A stretch of 64,000 nucleotides of DNA from Enterococcus sp. DIV0212c (GCF_017377505.1 NZ_JAFREN010000020.1:1-64000); one strand, 5' to 3'. Positions 16,149-25,478 are shown, counted from the stretch's first letter. Notes: generated by a model from the sequence alone, not told the origin. Program-made: numbers and translations.

Positions 16149-17825
16149 TTAGTGATGCAGTTCATATAACTTCAAGGCTAATTGTAATGCAAACGTATTT
16201 TTTTCCTCTTCTAAATCTACTGGCAACAGTCCCTTGATTTTTTCAATCCGATACAGCAGCGTATTTCGATGAATAAACAACGCTCTGGATGTAGTTGCAA
16301 TATTGAGGTGATGAGCGAGATAAGCTTTTAATGTTGGTGTAAAGCTGGTGTTATTTTTTTTATCATACGTCAGTAAGGTATTTAAATAATGAGTGTAGAA
16401 TTTTTTTCCTTGCTCTTTTGAAATCGAATCTACTAAAAAAGAATCAAAGTAAAAATCATTAAAAAAGTAAATCTTCTCTTCTTTATCGTCATCTTCAAGT
16501 AACTGGATGACTTTTTTTGCTTCTTCAAAGCTTTGAGATAACTCAAGAATCGGCAAGGTCGAGCCAATCGTGCAGAAAATCTTTCGTTCGGCTTGTCCTT
16601 GATTCTCTAAATACATGCGGATTCGTTCAGCCGTATCGGATAGTTCATTGTGTGTTTTTAAGGAGCTTAACTTGGCATCAGTCCCTAACAGCATCACCAA
16701 TTGATTTTTGCGACTGAACAAATGAAGGTGAGGGAAACGATTAGTTGTATAAGTCGTTAGTGAAGACAGTAAACTCTTCATTAAGCGATCTTCCATTTGT
16801 TTTTTCTTCATCAAAGAATCAGCTGGATTTCCTAAGGTCTGAATGGAAAGAATCAACACCGTATAATTTAAGCTTGGGTCAAGGGTTGTATCGTAAGTTG
16901 CCAAAGTTTCTAAGTCTTTGATTTGCCCTGATAATAATTGATCGAAAAAATCACGGCGAATTCTATTTTCTGTCCGTTCAATTTCAAACAACCGCATTTG
17001 TTCTAGCGCAAAGGCCATCGATCCATTTTCTAAAGCGACATAATCAAGATCTGTTAAGGGGCGTTCAACTTGATAAACCAGAATAAAACCGTAGTGGATC
17101 GTATCAAAATAAACGGGCATGATCACACAAGGATATTCTCTTTCTTCAAATAAAAGTGAGCGTGTAATAGGTTTTTGAATTCGTTCAAAGTTTGCTGGTA
17201 AATCAGTAAACGTTTGAATAGGGAAAGTAAAGGTGTCCCCTGTTTTTTTGATTGTTTCTTGAATTAGCGGCTGTTCTTGGTCGCTCACGGCTGTCACTGA
17301 CCAGTCTGTATCAACTAAAACAACAGGATTTTGGACCATGTGAGCTAAGCCTGCAGCGATTTTTTTCATTCCGCCGCCATGTAGTGAAATCTCGAAAAAT
17401 TGTGAGTGAATATCTAGAGAAGCTTGATTTAGTTTATCCATTTGCCCTGAAATTTCTGCCATAACGATATTCATGATCTTTGAAAAGGCAATGCCGTAAG
17501 GAATCTCTATGATTGGTAAAGCCAATTCATCAGCTAACTGACGCATAGATTCGGGAATTCCTTTTAAGTAAATATGTGGTTTGATACAAATCGCAGAACA
17601 ATTTATTTCTTTAAAACGTTGAATGAAGCGTTTTTGGATCTCTGAATTTTCACTGAAAAAATAGCCCGAAGTAATCAACAATTCTCCAGCGGATAACCAA
17701 TCTGATGCATCAGGATTATCTAAAATATTGACCCCAGTGATTTCATTTTCAAGTCCTTTTTGTCCAGCAACCAATTGAAATGCTTTGAAAGGGGACAGTT
17801 GCAGGAAGTTTTTTACTGTTAACAT
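16149..17825 (-). CDS. PucR-family transcriptional regulator
   Basis: A 558-residue regulator. The N-terminal PucR domain (about residues 1-125) contains NILDNPDASDWLSAGELLIT, a middle GAF-like/GGDEF-like region follows, and the C-terminal PucR helix-turn-helix (about 500-555) contains FIHRNTLLYRIEKIKGLL. PucR proteins activate purine and allantoin catabolism genes in Bacillus. It is divergent from the AllH-AllF-AllG gene cluster across a 171-nt region with two palindromes, so it is the likely regulator of that cluster; the effector is unknown. Confidence 0.85.
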   Translation of the reverse strand: MLTVKNFLQLSPFKAFQLVAGQKGLENEITGVNILDNPDASDWLSAGELLITSGYFFSENSEIQKRFIQRFKEINCSAICIKPHIYLKGIPESMRQLADELALPIIEIPYGIAFSKIMNIVMAEISGQMDKLNQASLDIHSQFFEISLHGGGMKKIAAGLAHMVQNPVVLVDTDWSVTAVSDQEQPLIQETIKKTGDTFTFPIQTFTDLPANFERIQKPITRSLLFEEREYPCVIMPVYFDTIHYGFILVYQVERPLTDLDYVALENGSMAFALEQMRLFEIERTENRIRRDFFDQLLSGQIKDLETLATYDTTLDPSLNYTVLILSIQTLGNPADSLMKKKQMEDRLMKSLLSSLTTYTTNRFPHLHLFSRKNQLVMLLGTDAKLSSLKTHNELSDTAERIRMYLENQGQAERKIFCTIGSTLPILELSQSFEEAKKVIQLLEDDDKEEKIYFFNDFYFDSFLVDSISKEQGKKFYTHYLNTLLTYDKKNNTSFTPTLKAYLAHHLNIATTSRALFIHRNTLLYRIEKIKGLLPVDLEEEKNTFALQLALKLYELHH

Positions 17826-17853
17826 GTGGAGACCCTCTTTCTAATGCCTGATT

Positions 17854-17896
17854 TAGTTACTTTAACTATACGGCAGTTGGTTAAAGTATACAACTG
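17854..17896. promoter_or_regulatory. Two inverted repeats in the pucR/allH divergent control region
   Basis: TAGTTA-CTT-TAACTA (17854-17868) and CAGTTG...CAACTG with an 11-nt spacer (17874-17896) lie side by side 29-71 nt upstream of the PucR-type start. They are plausible operators for the PucR-type protein; no consensus was available for comparison. Confidence 0.4.
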
Positions 17897-17996
17897 AAAA
17901 TAAAAATATTCGGGTACTCTATCTGTATTTGAAAAGGCTTTCTTGATGTAAAGTTTAAAGTGTAAAGAAGAGACAGCAACTAAGGAAGTGAGTGAC

Positions 17997-18884
17997 ATGC
18001 GCACCTACCAATCCCTGTCAGGTGAACAAACATTCTTATCTAAGATTAGAAATGAACAGTGGAAAGGAGAAGTTCATAGTACATTTAATCGAACGATAAA
18101 TATTATTTGTGCTTCTGGAGAATTGTATACGATAGCGGCAGAGGAATTGGATAATGCGCCCAATACCTTGCGAGTATCAGAATTTTTTAATGACCGACTT
18201 GAACTGGCTATAGGAACGCCTATTTTCACTCGAAAAGACCAACTATTGATCAGTGATATTGCTGAAATTCAACTTCAAAATGTGAATGAATGGCAGTATC
18301 CTCAAATCGAATTTCCCAAAAAACAGGAATATTCAAGGCTTAGTGATCGAGTAAATTTAGTGAATGAATGGCTTAAGCAAATAAATGAAAATGGTGGTTA
18401 TTTATTAAATAAGGTGAGCGTAACGACCTACGAGAAAATGATTTACACGATGCTTTGGAAGGAGTCCAATCAATTGTTGACTTACTTAAAAGAAAAGCAA
18501 TTGTTTCAAGCCATGAAACAATTAAATCGAGTAATTGGTTTGGGTCCTGGTTTGACTCCATCAGGTGATGATTTTTTAGTTGGTTTAGCACTTATTTTTA
18601 CCACCGAAAATTATCCGTATCATTCATTGAAACAGTGGTTAGTCAACAGTCGAAATGAGCTGAAGAAACGAACGAATGTTATTAGCTTTTCAACATTAGA
18701 CTGGGCGATCAAAGGAGCTGCACGTGAGCGAATCGGTTTATTCTTGGAGGAATTATTTTGTGGAGAAAAAGAAGAGCTGCTGAAAGAAAAAATGATGGCA
18801 GTCTTAGCAATAGGCTCAACTTCTGGCGGCGATATGCTGACAGGCATGTTGGCAGGGATTAAATTGACGTTGGATTTGCATTGA
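17997..18884 (+). CDS. allH: DUF2877 protein, AllH-type oxamate carbamoyltransferase subunit
   Basis: A 295-residue soluble protein of the DUF2877 family, recognised by GLGPGLTPSGDDFLVGLALI and the C-terminal STSGGDMLTGMLAGI. In E. coli the homologue AllH (YlbF) works with AllF (FdrA) and AllG (YlbE) as oxamate carbamoyltransferase, which converts oxalurate plus phosphate to oxamate and carbamoyl phosphate at the end of anaerobic allantoin use. AAGGAAG (17982-17988) favours ATG 17997 over GTG 17988. Gene order here is H-F-G, not F-G-H. Substrate in this organism is inferred. Confidence 0.75.
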   Translation: MRTYQSLSGEQTFLSKIRNEQWKGEVHSTFNRTINIICASGELYTIAAEELDNAPNTLRVSEFFNDRLELAIGTPIFTRKDQLLISDIAEIQLQNVNEWQYPQIEFPKKQEYSRLSDRVNLVNEWLKQINENGGYLLNKVSVTTYEKMIYTMLWKESNQLLTYLKEKQLFQAMKQLNRVIGLGPGLTPSGDDFLVGLALIFTTENYPYHSLKQWLVNSRNELKKRTNVISFSTLDWAIKGAARERIGLFLEELFCGEKEELLKEKMMAVLAIGSTSGGDMLTGMLAGIKLTLDLH

Positions 18885-18890
18885 AACAAG

Positions 18891-18926
18891 GTAAGACTGG
18901 AAGAGCCGGCTAAGCTTTTATATTGT
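18891..18926 (+). repeat. Partial copy (3' end) of the 121-nt element
   Basis: GTAAGACTGGAAGAGCCGGC then AAGCTTTTATATTGT resembles the last 36 nt of the full copies that follow, with several differences. It suggests an older third copy whose 5' part was lost at the allH 3' end. Confidence 0.45.
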
Positions 18927-19047
18927 CTAGCTTCACGAGCTAGCACCTCGGAAAAAAGATAAAAATGGAGAGAGACAAAAAGCGTCTCAATCAATTTTCC
19001 CTATTTTTCAGTCGATGCTAAATGAGCTCGTTCAGCTTTTATATTAT
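18927..19047 (+). repeat. 121-nt structured element, copy A
   Basis: It starts CTAGCTTCACGAGCTAG and ends CAGCTTTTATATTAT. Outer helix ACGAGCT (18935-18941) with AGCTCGT (19025-19031); middle helix AGCA with TGCT; inner GAGAC with GTCTC around loop AAAAAGC. Constant internal-loop strings are TCGGAAAAAAGATAAA and CCTATTTTTCAGTCGA. It lies between allH and fdrA. Confidence 0.8.
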
Positions 19048-19168
19048 CTAGCTTCACGAGCTAGCACCTCGGAAAAAAGATAAAAATGGAGAGAGACAAA
19101 GAGCGTCTCAATCAATTTTTCCTATTTTTCAGTCGATGCTAAATGAGCTCGTTCAGCTTTTAAATTAG
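19048..19168 (+). repeat. 121-nt structured element, copy B
   Basis: Almost identical to copy A (only a few substitutions), so this tandem pair is a recent duplication. It runs straight into the fdrA ribosome-binding site AGGAGG at 19168-19173. Confidence 0.8.
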
Positions 19169-19180
19169 GAGGACCCCACT

Positions 19181-20731
19181 ATGACAATCAGCATCAAAAT
19201 TCAACCTAACACTTATATTGACTCTGTTTCACTGATGGCTTTATCAACCAAAGCAAATCAATTAGCAGGTGTTGATCAAGCAATCATTGCTATGGCAACA
19301 GAAATGAACAAGGAAGTCATGAAAAATGTTGGCTTATTCACGAATGAAATCGCCGAAGCGCAAACGAGTGATTTGATTATTGCGTTAGAGGCTAAAGAAG
19401 AGCAAGATTCCGCCGATTTGATCAAAAAAATCGAAACACTCATGACAGAGAAAAAAGAAAAAAGTACCAGCCAAACAATAGAAAATTATACAACAATCGA
19501 AACAGCCAAAAAATCTATCCCAGAAGCGAATTTGGTAGTAATTTCTGTTAATGGTCAGTATGCCGCTCGTGAAGCCAGAAAAGCGTTGAACAATGACTTA
19601 CATGTCATGATGTTTAGTGATAACGTCAGCGTAGAAGAAGAAATTCAATTAAAAGCGTTGGCATATGAAAAAGGTTTGCTAATGATGGGACCTGATTGCG
19701 GCACAGCTATTATTAATAATATTGGATTATGTTTTGCTAACAAGGTTCGTAAAGGAAGTATCGGGATTGTAGGCGCTTCTGGAACGGGTAGTCAAGAAAT
19801 CAGTGTTCGTATTCATGAATTCGGCGAAGGCGTTTCTCAATTGATTGGTACCGGCGGACGTGATCTAAGTGAGGCAGTTGGCGGACGAATGATGTTGGAT
19901 GCTATTGATGCTTTAGAAGCAGATGAAAATACAAAAGTGATCGTCTTGATTTCTAAACCACCAGCAAAAGCTGTAGAAGAAAAAATTCTTGCTAGAGTAA
20001 GAAAAGCTGAGAAACCCGTTGTTATCTGGTTTATTGGTAGTGAAAGTCGTGAAAATGAAGAAGGCATTTATTTTGAGAAAATGTCTAAAGCTGCGGCTTT
20101 AAAAGCAGTAACACTTGCAGGGATCGATGAAAACAGCTTAGATGTTCATCCGTTGAACCTGCCGTTGATTGATGAAGTTCGCGAAAAATTGACTTCAGAG
20201 CAAAAATACATTCGCGGTTTATTTACTGGTGGAACGCTTTGTGATGAAGCGATGTTCACAGCAAAAGAAAGATTTTCTGATGTTTACAGTAATATTGCAA
20301 CAGATCAAGAGCATCTTTTACATTTTGGTGATACAAGTAAAGCACACACATTTATAGATTTCGGTGCAGATGAATTTACCAATGGCAAACCTCATCCAAT
20401 GATCGATCCATCTAATCGAATCGCCCGATTTAAAGAAGAAGCTGCAGATCCGACTGTTGGAGTGATTTTGATGGATTTTGTACTCGGGTATGGTGCGCAT
20501 CCAGATCCAGTCGGTGTAATGGTGCCAGCAATGAAAGCCGCTAAGGAACAAGCTTTAAAAGAAGGACGTCATCTAGAAATCATCGGGTATGTTTTAGGAA
20601 CGGATTTAGATAAACAAAATATTGATGAACAAGTAGAAAAGTTGACCTCGATTGGTGCAACGTATGCTAGCAGCAGTCAAAATGCTGGTTTATTGGCAAG
20701 AGAATTTGTTGTGAAAGGAGCAGAACAATGA
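19181..20731 (+). CDS. fdrA: FdrA/AllF, acyl-CoA-synthetase-like subunit of carbamoyltransferase
   Basis: A 516-residue protein of the FdrA family (AllF), which resembles succinyl-CoA synthetase alpha. The nucleotide-fold segment GIVGASGTGSQEISVRIHEF lies at about residues 195-215, then QLIGTGGRDLSE, and FTGGTLCDEA at about 350. It is preceded by two tandem structured elements and an AGGAGG. Its stop overlaps the next start by 4 nt (ATGA), so it is coupled to allG. With AllG and AllH it should form the oxamate-carbamoyltransferase-type enzyme; the true substrate is not proven by sequence. Confidence 0.85.
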   Translation: MTISIKIQPNTYIDSVSLMALSTKANQLAGVDQAIIAMATEMNKEVMKNVGLFTNEIAEAQTSDLIIALEAKEEQDSADLIKKIETLMTEKKEKSTSQTIENYTTIETAKKSIPEANLVVISVNGQYAAREARKALNNDLHVMMFSDNVSVEEEIQLKALAYEKGLLMMGPDCGTAIINNIGLCFANKVRKGSIGIVGASGTGSQEISVRIHEFGEGVSQLIGTGGRDLSEAVGGRMMLDAIDALEADENTKVIVLISKPPAKAVEEKILARVRKAEKPVVIWFIGSESRENEEGIYFEKMSKAAALKAVTLAGIDENSLDVHPLNLPLIDEVREKLTSEQKYIRGLFTGGTLCDEAMFTAKERFSDVYSNIATDQEHLLHFGDTSKAHTFIDFGADEFTNGKPHPMIDPSNRIARFKEEAADPTVGVILMDFVLGYGAHPDPVGVMVPAMKAAKEQALKEGRHLEIIGYVLGTDLDKQNIDEQVEKLTSIGATYASSSQNAGLLAREFVVKGAEQ

Positions 20732-22152
20732 GCAAAATCAACGAGTTATTCAAAGAAAAACCTGTAATTATCGACCTTGGGATCGAATCTTTTCAAGAAG
20801 AATTGATCGAGCAACAAGTAAAAGCAACTTATCTAAATTGGGCACCGCCAGGACGAGGAAAAGCGAGTATCTTAGCTGCTTTAGAAAAAATAGAAACACC
20901 AGAAAATTTAGAAAAGATCCAAAAAGCTAATGAAGAAGCTGTCAACCGAATCATTTCTTCTCAAATCTCGTTGATCGGCTATGATCAGGCAATCAATGTT
21001 GTACCAGGAATGACTAAAAATACCATTTTACATGCAGGACCGCCAATTACTTGGGATAAGATGAATGGTCCAATGAAAGGAGCAGTTAAAGGGGCTTTAG
21101 TTTTTGAAGGCTTAGCGAAAGACTTGGATGATGCTGAAAATGTTGCAGCATCTGGGGAAATCATTTTCTCTCCGTGTCACGAACATCAATGTGTAGGATC
21201 TATGGCAGGTGTGACCTCTGCATCAATGTATATGCATATCGTGGAAAATAAAACATACGGAAACTTGGCTTTCACGAATCTAAGTGAACAAATGTCAAAA
21301 ATTTTACGAATGGGTGCTAACGATGAAAGTGTGATTGAACGCTTGATTTGGATGAGAGATGTTTTTGGCCCAATTTTAAGAGATGCAATGAAACTATGCC
21401 CAGAAGGAATTGATTTAAAACATATGCTGGCTCAAGCGCTGCATATGGGAGACGAATGTCATAACCGCAATAATGCTGGCACAACACTTTTGATCCAAGC
21501 ATTGACGCCTTATATTATCCAAACGGATCATTCAATCGAAGAAATGAAAGAAGTGTTTGATTTTGTGGCTAGCAGTGACTATTTCTCAGGACCTACTTGG
21601 ATGGCGATGTGTAAAGCTGCTCTTGATTCAGCAGTCGGTATTCCTTACAGCACAGTTGTCACAACAATGGCTAGAAACGGTACTGAGTTTGGGATTCATA
21701 TCAGTGGAATCAAAGGGAATCCTTGGTTCGTTGGTCCTTCTCAAAAAGTTATTGGGCCAATGTTTGCTGGCTACAAACCAGAAGATGCCGGACTTGATAT
21801 TGGCGATAGTGCCATCACAGAAACTTATGGAATCGGCGGTTTTGCGATGGCAGCAGCTCCAGCAATCGTAGCTTTAGTTGGCGGAACGATCGAAGATGCA
21901 TTACGTTTCTCTACTGAAATGCAAGGAATTACAACAGCAGAAAATCCCAATATCACGATCCCAACGCTAGATTTTATGGGTATTCCATCAGGGATCGACA
22001 GCTTAAAAGTTATCCAAACGAATACATTACCGATCATCAATACAGCCATCGCGCATAAAGAAGCAGGAATCGGGATGATTGGTGCTGGAATCACTCACCC
22101 GCCGATGGAAGCTTTTGAAAAAGCCGTCATTGCCTTTAGCGAACAACTATAA
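20728..22152 (+). CDS. allG: DUF1116 protein, AllG-type carbamoyltransferase subunit
   Basis: A 474-residue soluble protein of the DUF1116 (YlbE/AllG) family. Typical segments are NWAPPGRGK near residue 31, HAGPPITWDKMNGPMKGAV near 110, and GDECHNRNNAG near 240. In E. coli this family is one of three subunits of oxamate carbamoyltransferase. Overlap with fdrA by 4 nt and the close downstream ankyrin gene show a tightly packed operon. No carbamate kinase is nearby to use carbamoyl phosphate. Confidence 0.85.
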   Translation: MSKINELFKEKPVIIDLGIESFQEELIEQQVKATYLNWAPPGRGKASILAALEKIETPENLEKIQKANEEAVNRIISSQISLIGYDQAINVVPGMTKNTILHAGPPITWDKMNGPMKGAVKGALVFEGLAKDLDDAENVAASGEIIFSPCHEHQCVGSMAGVTSASMYMHIVENKTYGNLAFTNLSEQMSKILRMGANDESVIERLIWMRDVFGPILRDAMKLCPEGIDLKHMLAQALHMGDECHNRNNAGTTLLIQALTPYIIQTDHSIEEMKEVFDFVASSDYFSGPTWMAMCKAALDSAVGIPYSTVVTTMARNGTEFGIHISGIKGNPWFVGPSQKVIGPMFAGYKPEDAGLDIGDSAITETYGIGGFAMAAAPAIVALVGGTIEDALRFSTEMQGITTAENPNITIPTLDFMGIPSGIDSLKVIQTNTLPIINTAIAHKEAGIGMIGAGITHPPMEAFEKAVIAFSEQL

Positions 22153-22174
22153 AGGAATAGAAAGGAGTAAGACT

Positions 22175-23317
22175 ATGGATGCTGTAAAAGAAAACCAACG
22201 ATTAGTTCAGGCAGTAAAGCATAAACAAATTGAAAAAGTTACACATTTATTAAACGAAGGCAGTGATGTTTCGTTGACAGATGAAGCAGGTAGATCGCCG
22301 TTAATGCTGGCGGTACAGCAAAATAATTTGCCGATCGTCAAAGAATTGCTTACTTGTGGCGCAGACGTAAATCAACGAGATCATACATTGCTTACACCGT
22401 TCATTTGCGCTGCGGCTAATGGCTTTGATGAAATCGTTAAAGAGCTTCTTCGGTCAGGGCAAGCTGATTTAGCTTCAGTCAATCGCTTTGGAGGCACAGC
22501 GTTATTGCCTTCCAGCGAAAAAGGTTATTTAAGAACCGTTCAGTTGTGTTTAGCTGCTGGTGTACCAGTCAATCACGTCAATCGTTTAAGCTGGTCTGCA
22601 TTATTAGAAGCAACGATTTTAGGCAATGGCGGATTCTTATATCGAGATGTGATTCGTGAACTTGTTCAGCATCAAGCTGATGTTGAACAAGTAGATGATA
22701 CTGGTGAAAATGCGCTAGATTACGCAAAAGAAACAGGGAATAAGGAACTGATCGCTATTTTAGAAAAACAAGAAGTAGAAGAAATGGTTTTCCATGAGAT
22801 ACGGACTTATTTGCGTAAAGATGAATTACTTTTAGCACTTAAAGTATTAGAGGAACAAGACCAAACAGATTTAGCGGTTCTTTATTATCTAGGCTATACG
22901 TATCAACGACTAAAAGAGTACCAAACGGCTATTGAGTACTACGAAAAAGGATTGCGCCTAGACAATGAATTTGCTTTTTATGTCGGAAATAGTTACCGTA
23001 TGATGGGAGAAGTAGATAAAGCACTTCAAACATATGATCAAGCAATCAAAACAGATCAAAGTTTCTTTTACCGCTATCATAAATCAAATTTTTTAAGAGA
23101 ACTTGGTCGACATGAAGAAGCGATTCAACTGATGGATCGTTTAATAAAAGATTACCCAAATAGAGTTGATTTCTATTTTCATAAAGCAAATAGTCTCCGT
23201 AGCTTGAATCGCCATCAAGAAGCAATCGAAGCAATGGAACAAGCAATAAAGATCAATCCAGAAAATCCATTATTTTCAGAACACCTTGAACAATCACTTC
23301 AATTAGTAAAAAACTAA
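22175..23317 (+). CDS. Ankyrin-repeat plus TPR-repeat protein
   Basis: A 380-residue protein starting at ATG 22175 after AAAGGAG. The N-terminal half (about residues 5-190) has four to five ankyrin repeats (AGRSPLMLAVQQNNLPIVKE and similar). The C-terminal half (about 205-378) has at least four TPR-like units (YQTAIEYYEKGLRLD, KALQTYDQAIKTD, HQEAIEAMEQAIKINPENP). There is no enzymatic motif, signal or membrane segment. Both repeat types bind proteins, so a scaffold or chaperone for the carbamoyltransferase subunits or a regulator is possible, but this is inference from position 22 nt after allG. Confidence 0.8.
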   Translation: MDAVKENQRLVQAVKHKQIEKVTHLLNEGSDVSLTDEAGRSPLMLAVQQNNLPIVKELLTCGADVNQRDHTLLTPFICAAANGFDEIVKELLRSGQADLASVNRFGGTALLPSSEKGYLRTVQLCLAAGVPVNHVNRLSWSALLEATILGNGGFLYRDVIRELVQHQADVEQVDDTGENALDYAKETGNKELIAILEKQEVEEMVFHEIRTYLRKDELLLALKVLEEQDQTDLAVLYYLGYTYQRLKEYQTAIEYYEKGLRLDNEFAFYVGNSYRMMGEVDKALQTYDQAIKTDQSFFYRYHKSNFLRELGRHEEAIQLMDRLIKDYPNRVDFYFHKANSLRSLNRHQEAIEAMEQAIKINPENPLFSEHLEQSLQLVKN

Positions 23318-23341
23318 AGAAATGTATTGGAGGAAAATACG

Positions 23342-24784
23342 ATGGAATCAGTAGAAAAACAAATTATTGATACAGCACCGACATATTCCGCAGAACTTTT
23401 ACCGAAAACAGGCGCAGACAAAAATTGGGGCATCTTTAACTATGTGACTTTATGGATGGGTGCAGTGCACAATATTCTTTCTTATATGACGGTGGCAGGC
23501 TTTTTCTTACTAGGATTAAATACGAAGCAAGTGTTGGCGGCTGTCATGTTATCTGCGGTGATTGTTTCGACGTTCTATGTCTTAAATGGCGTGGCATCTG
23601 CGAAGTATGGCTTGCCGTTTCCCATGTTGTTGCGTTCTGTTTTTGGAGTGAAAGGAGCAATTATTCCGTCCTTATGTCGAGGCTTGATTGCTGGTGTGGT
23701 TTTCTTTGGAACCCAAAGTGTGGTAAGTGCGCAATCTTTAGACGTTTTGTTTAGCCGGATTTTTCCTAGTTATATGAGTATTGGTGGTGGAATGACGATC
23801 TTAGGGATGCCCGCGCCTACGATGTTAAGTTATTTGATCGTTTGGTGTGTGACAGTTGCTTTGTTTTTAGGTGGAACAAAAGTGTTGGATAAATTTGGTA
23901 ACTGGTCTTCACCGATCGTATATGTATTTATTATTGGCGCAGCGGTGTGGACGATTCAAATTGCTGGAGGATTTGGTCCAATTTTAGCTTATTCACCTGC
24001 AAATGCAACGAGTAGTCCAATTGTTTTTATCGCTTGTGTGAGTGCACTGGTTTCAAACTGGGCGGGACCGATCGTTAATATTGGCGACTTTACTCAAAAA
24101 GCAAAAACACCCAAAGCTATGATCATTGGATTGCCATTAGGTTTTATTCTTTCTTATATCCTATTTGCTATTACATGTGTTGGGTTGATTGCAGGGACTC
24201 AAATTGCTTTTGGCGAACCGATTTTTAATATCGTCAATGCATTTGATAAAATTGATAATACCTTTGCTGTCTTTGTTTTGATACTAGCGTTGAATATGGG
24301 TGCTTTAGCCTTTGTAGTGTTCGGTAATTTATTCCCAGCAGGTCTGCAAATGTCTTCCTTGTTTCCAAAAGTGTTAGATGTGAAAAAAGCAGGCGTTTTG
24401 ACGGCTATCATTGGTACGATGATTTTACCTTGGAAACTAGTAGAAAATGCTTCTACGTTATTTTACTTCTACAGTTTTATTGGTTCAATGTTTGGGCCAA
24501 TTGCTGGAATCATGTTAGCTAGCTTTTATATCGAACATAAACAAGTGATCAATTTGGACAATATTTATGTTGAAAATGGGGCGCTTGGCGAGTTTAAATC
24601 AGGCTACAACAAAAAAGCCATGATCACTTTAGCGACAAGCTTTGTGATCACGATGTCGGGTGCATTTTTACAATCTGTTCCGTTTTTGAAAACAATCAAT
24701 GACTTTGCTTTCTTTTCAGGTTTGATCTTTTCGTTTGTTGTATATAGTGTTCTAAGTAAAGTAAGGGAGGGAGAAAAGGCATGA
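23342..24784 (+). CDS. NCS1-family nucleobase/hydantoin/allantoin permease
   Basis: A 480-residue membrane protein with about 12 hydrophobic segments. TTGGAGG before ATG 23342 fixes the start. Family hallmarks are NYVTLWMGAVHNILSY near the N terminus, VSNWAGPIVNIGDFTQ in mid-protein and KTPKAMIIGLPLG. NCS1 carriers import purines, cytosine, hydantoins, allantoin or thiamine with Na+ or H+. In this operon it should supply the substrate of the pathway; exact specificity cannot be read. It overlaps the deaminase start by 4 nt. Confidence 0.85.
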   Translation: MESVEKQIIDTAPTYSAELLPKTGADKNWGIFNYVTLWMGAVHNILSYMTVAGFFLLGLNTKQVLAAVMLSAVIVSTFYVLNGVASAKYGLPFPMLLRSVFGVKGAIIPSLCRGLIAGVVFFGTQSVVSAQSLDVLFSRIFPSYMSIGGGMTILGMPAPTMLSYLIVWCVTVALFLGGTKVLDKFGNWSSPIVYVFIIGAAVWTIQIAGGFGPILAYSPANATSSPIVFIACVSALVSNWAGPIVNIGDFTQKAKTPKAMIIGLPLGFILSYILFAITCVGLIAGTQIAFGEPIFNIVNAFDKIDNTFAVFVLILALNMGALAFVVFGNLFPAGLQMSSLFPKVLDVKKAGVLTAIIGTMILPWKLVENASTLFYFYSFIGSMFGPIAGIMLASFYIEHKQVINLDNIYVENGALGEFKSGYNKKAMITLATSFVITMSGAFLQSVPFLKTINDFAFFSGLIFSFVVYSVLSKVREGEKA

Positions 24785-25239
24785 ACTATATGAAAATGGC
24801 AGCAGATGCCACAGTTGCTGGAATGGAGCAGAAATTTGGTGGACCATTTGGAGCAACCTTAGTTAGAAATGGCGAGGTGATTGTTTCTGTCAGTAATACA
24901 ATGATGAGAGATACAGATCCCTCTGCTCATGCAGAAATGGTCGCGGTGAGAGAAGCGTGTAAAAAGTTAAATACGATGGATTTATCTGATTGCGAAATTT
25001 ATGCGACTTGTGAACCATGTCCAATGTGTGTAGGAGCTATTTTATGGGCAGGCATCAAAACGGTTTATTACTCAAATACCAGAGAAGATGCTGCGAAACA
25101 TGGTTTTTCGGATATGCATTTACGGAGCTATTTAGATGGCTCAGATCAGTCTTCGTTAGCGATGATTCATACGGAGGGATGTCCAGAGTGTGATTCTTTG
25201 TGGCAAAAATTTGAGGAGATTAATTTGAACGAAGTCTAG
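24781..25239 (+). CDS. Zinc-dependent nucleobase deaminase, guanine deaminase-like
   Basis: A 152-residue cytidine-deaminase-fold enzyme. HAEM supplies a zinc His and the catalytic Glu; CEPCPMC supplies two zinc Cys. GGPFGATLVRNGEV and the length resemble Bacillus GuaD (guanine to xanthine) more than TadA (tRNA), and the operon context with a nucleobase permease supports a free-base substrate. The C terminus CPECDSLW differs from GuaD, so substrate could also be another aminated ring. Last gene of the cluster, followed by a terminator. Confidence 0.75.
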   Translation: MNYMKMAADATVAGMEQKFGGPFGATLVRNGEVIVSVSNTMMRDTDPSAHAEMVAVREACKKLNTMDLSDCEIYATCEPCPMCVGAILWAGIKTVYYSNTREDAAKHGFSDMHLRSYLDGSDQSSLAMIHTEGCPECDSLWQKFEEINLNEV

Positions 25240-25286
25240 AAAGAAGTTTATGCTACTTTTGTTATCACTATTTATCTATATTTCGT

Positions 25287-25331
25287 GTGATTGGGATATG
25301 ACTCAAAGAGTTATCGCTCAATCACTTTTTT
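25287..25331 (+). terminator. Terminator of the carbamoyltransferase cluster
   Basis: GTGATTGGG...CTCAATCAC arms enclose ATGACTC-AAA-GAGTTAT and are followed by six T. The core is shared with terminators at 7027 and 29541. Confidence 0.8.
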
Positions 25332-25478
25332 CTTTGCAAATAAGATTTTACAAGGTTTTACTACAAAAAAATGAATCCAAATAGCGTATTCTCTAGAATA
25401 TCCGCTAGTAATCTGCTACAATGGTTGAGAAGAATTTTTTTAAGAAGGATCTCTAACCTAGAGGCACTACACTAACGT

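Noticed and set aside
18927..19168. Tandem repeats considered as a CRISPR array
   Set aside because: The unit is 121 nt and is repeated as a whole with no unique spacers, and no cas genes are near. The same holds for 55354-55840.
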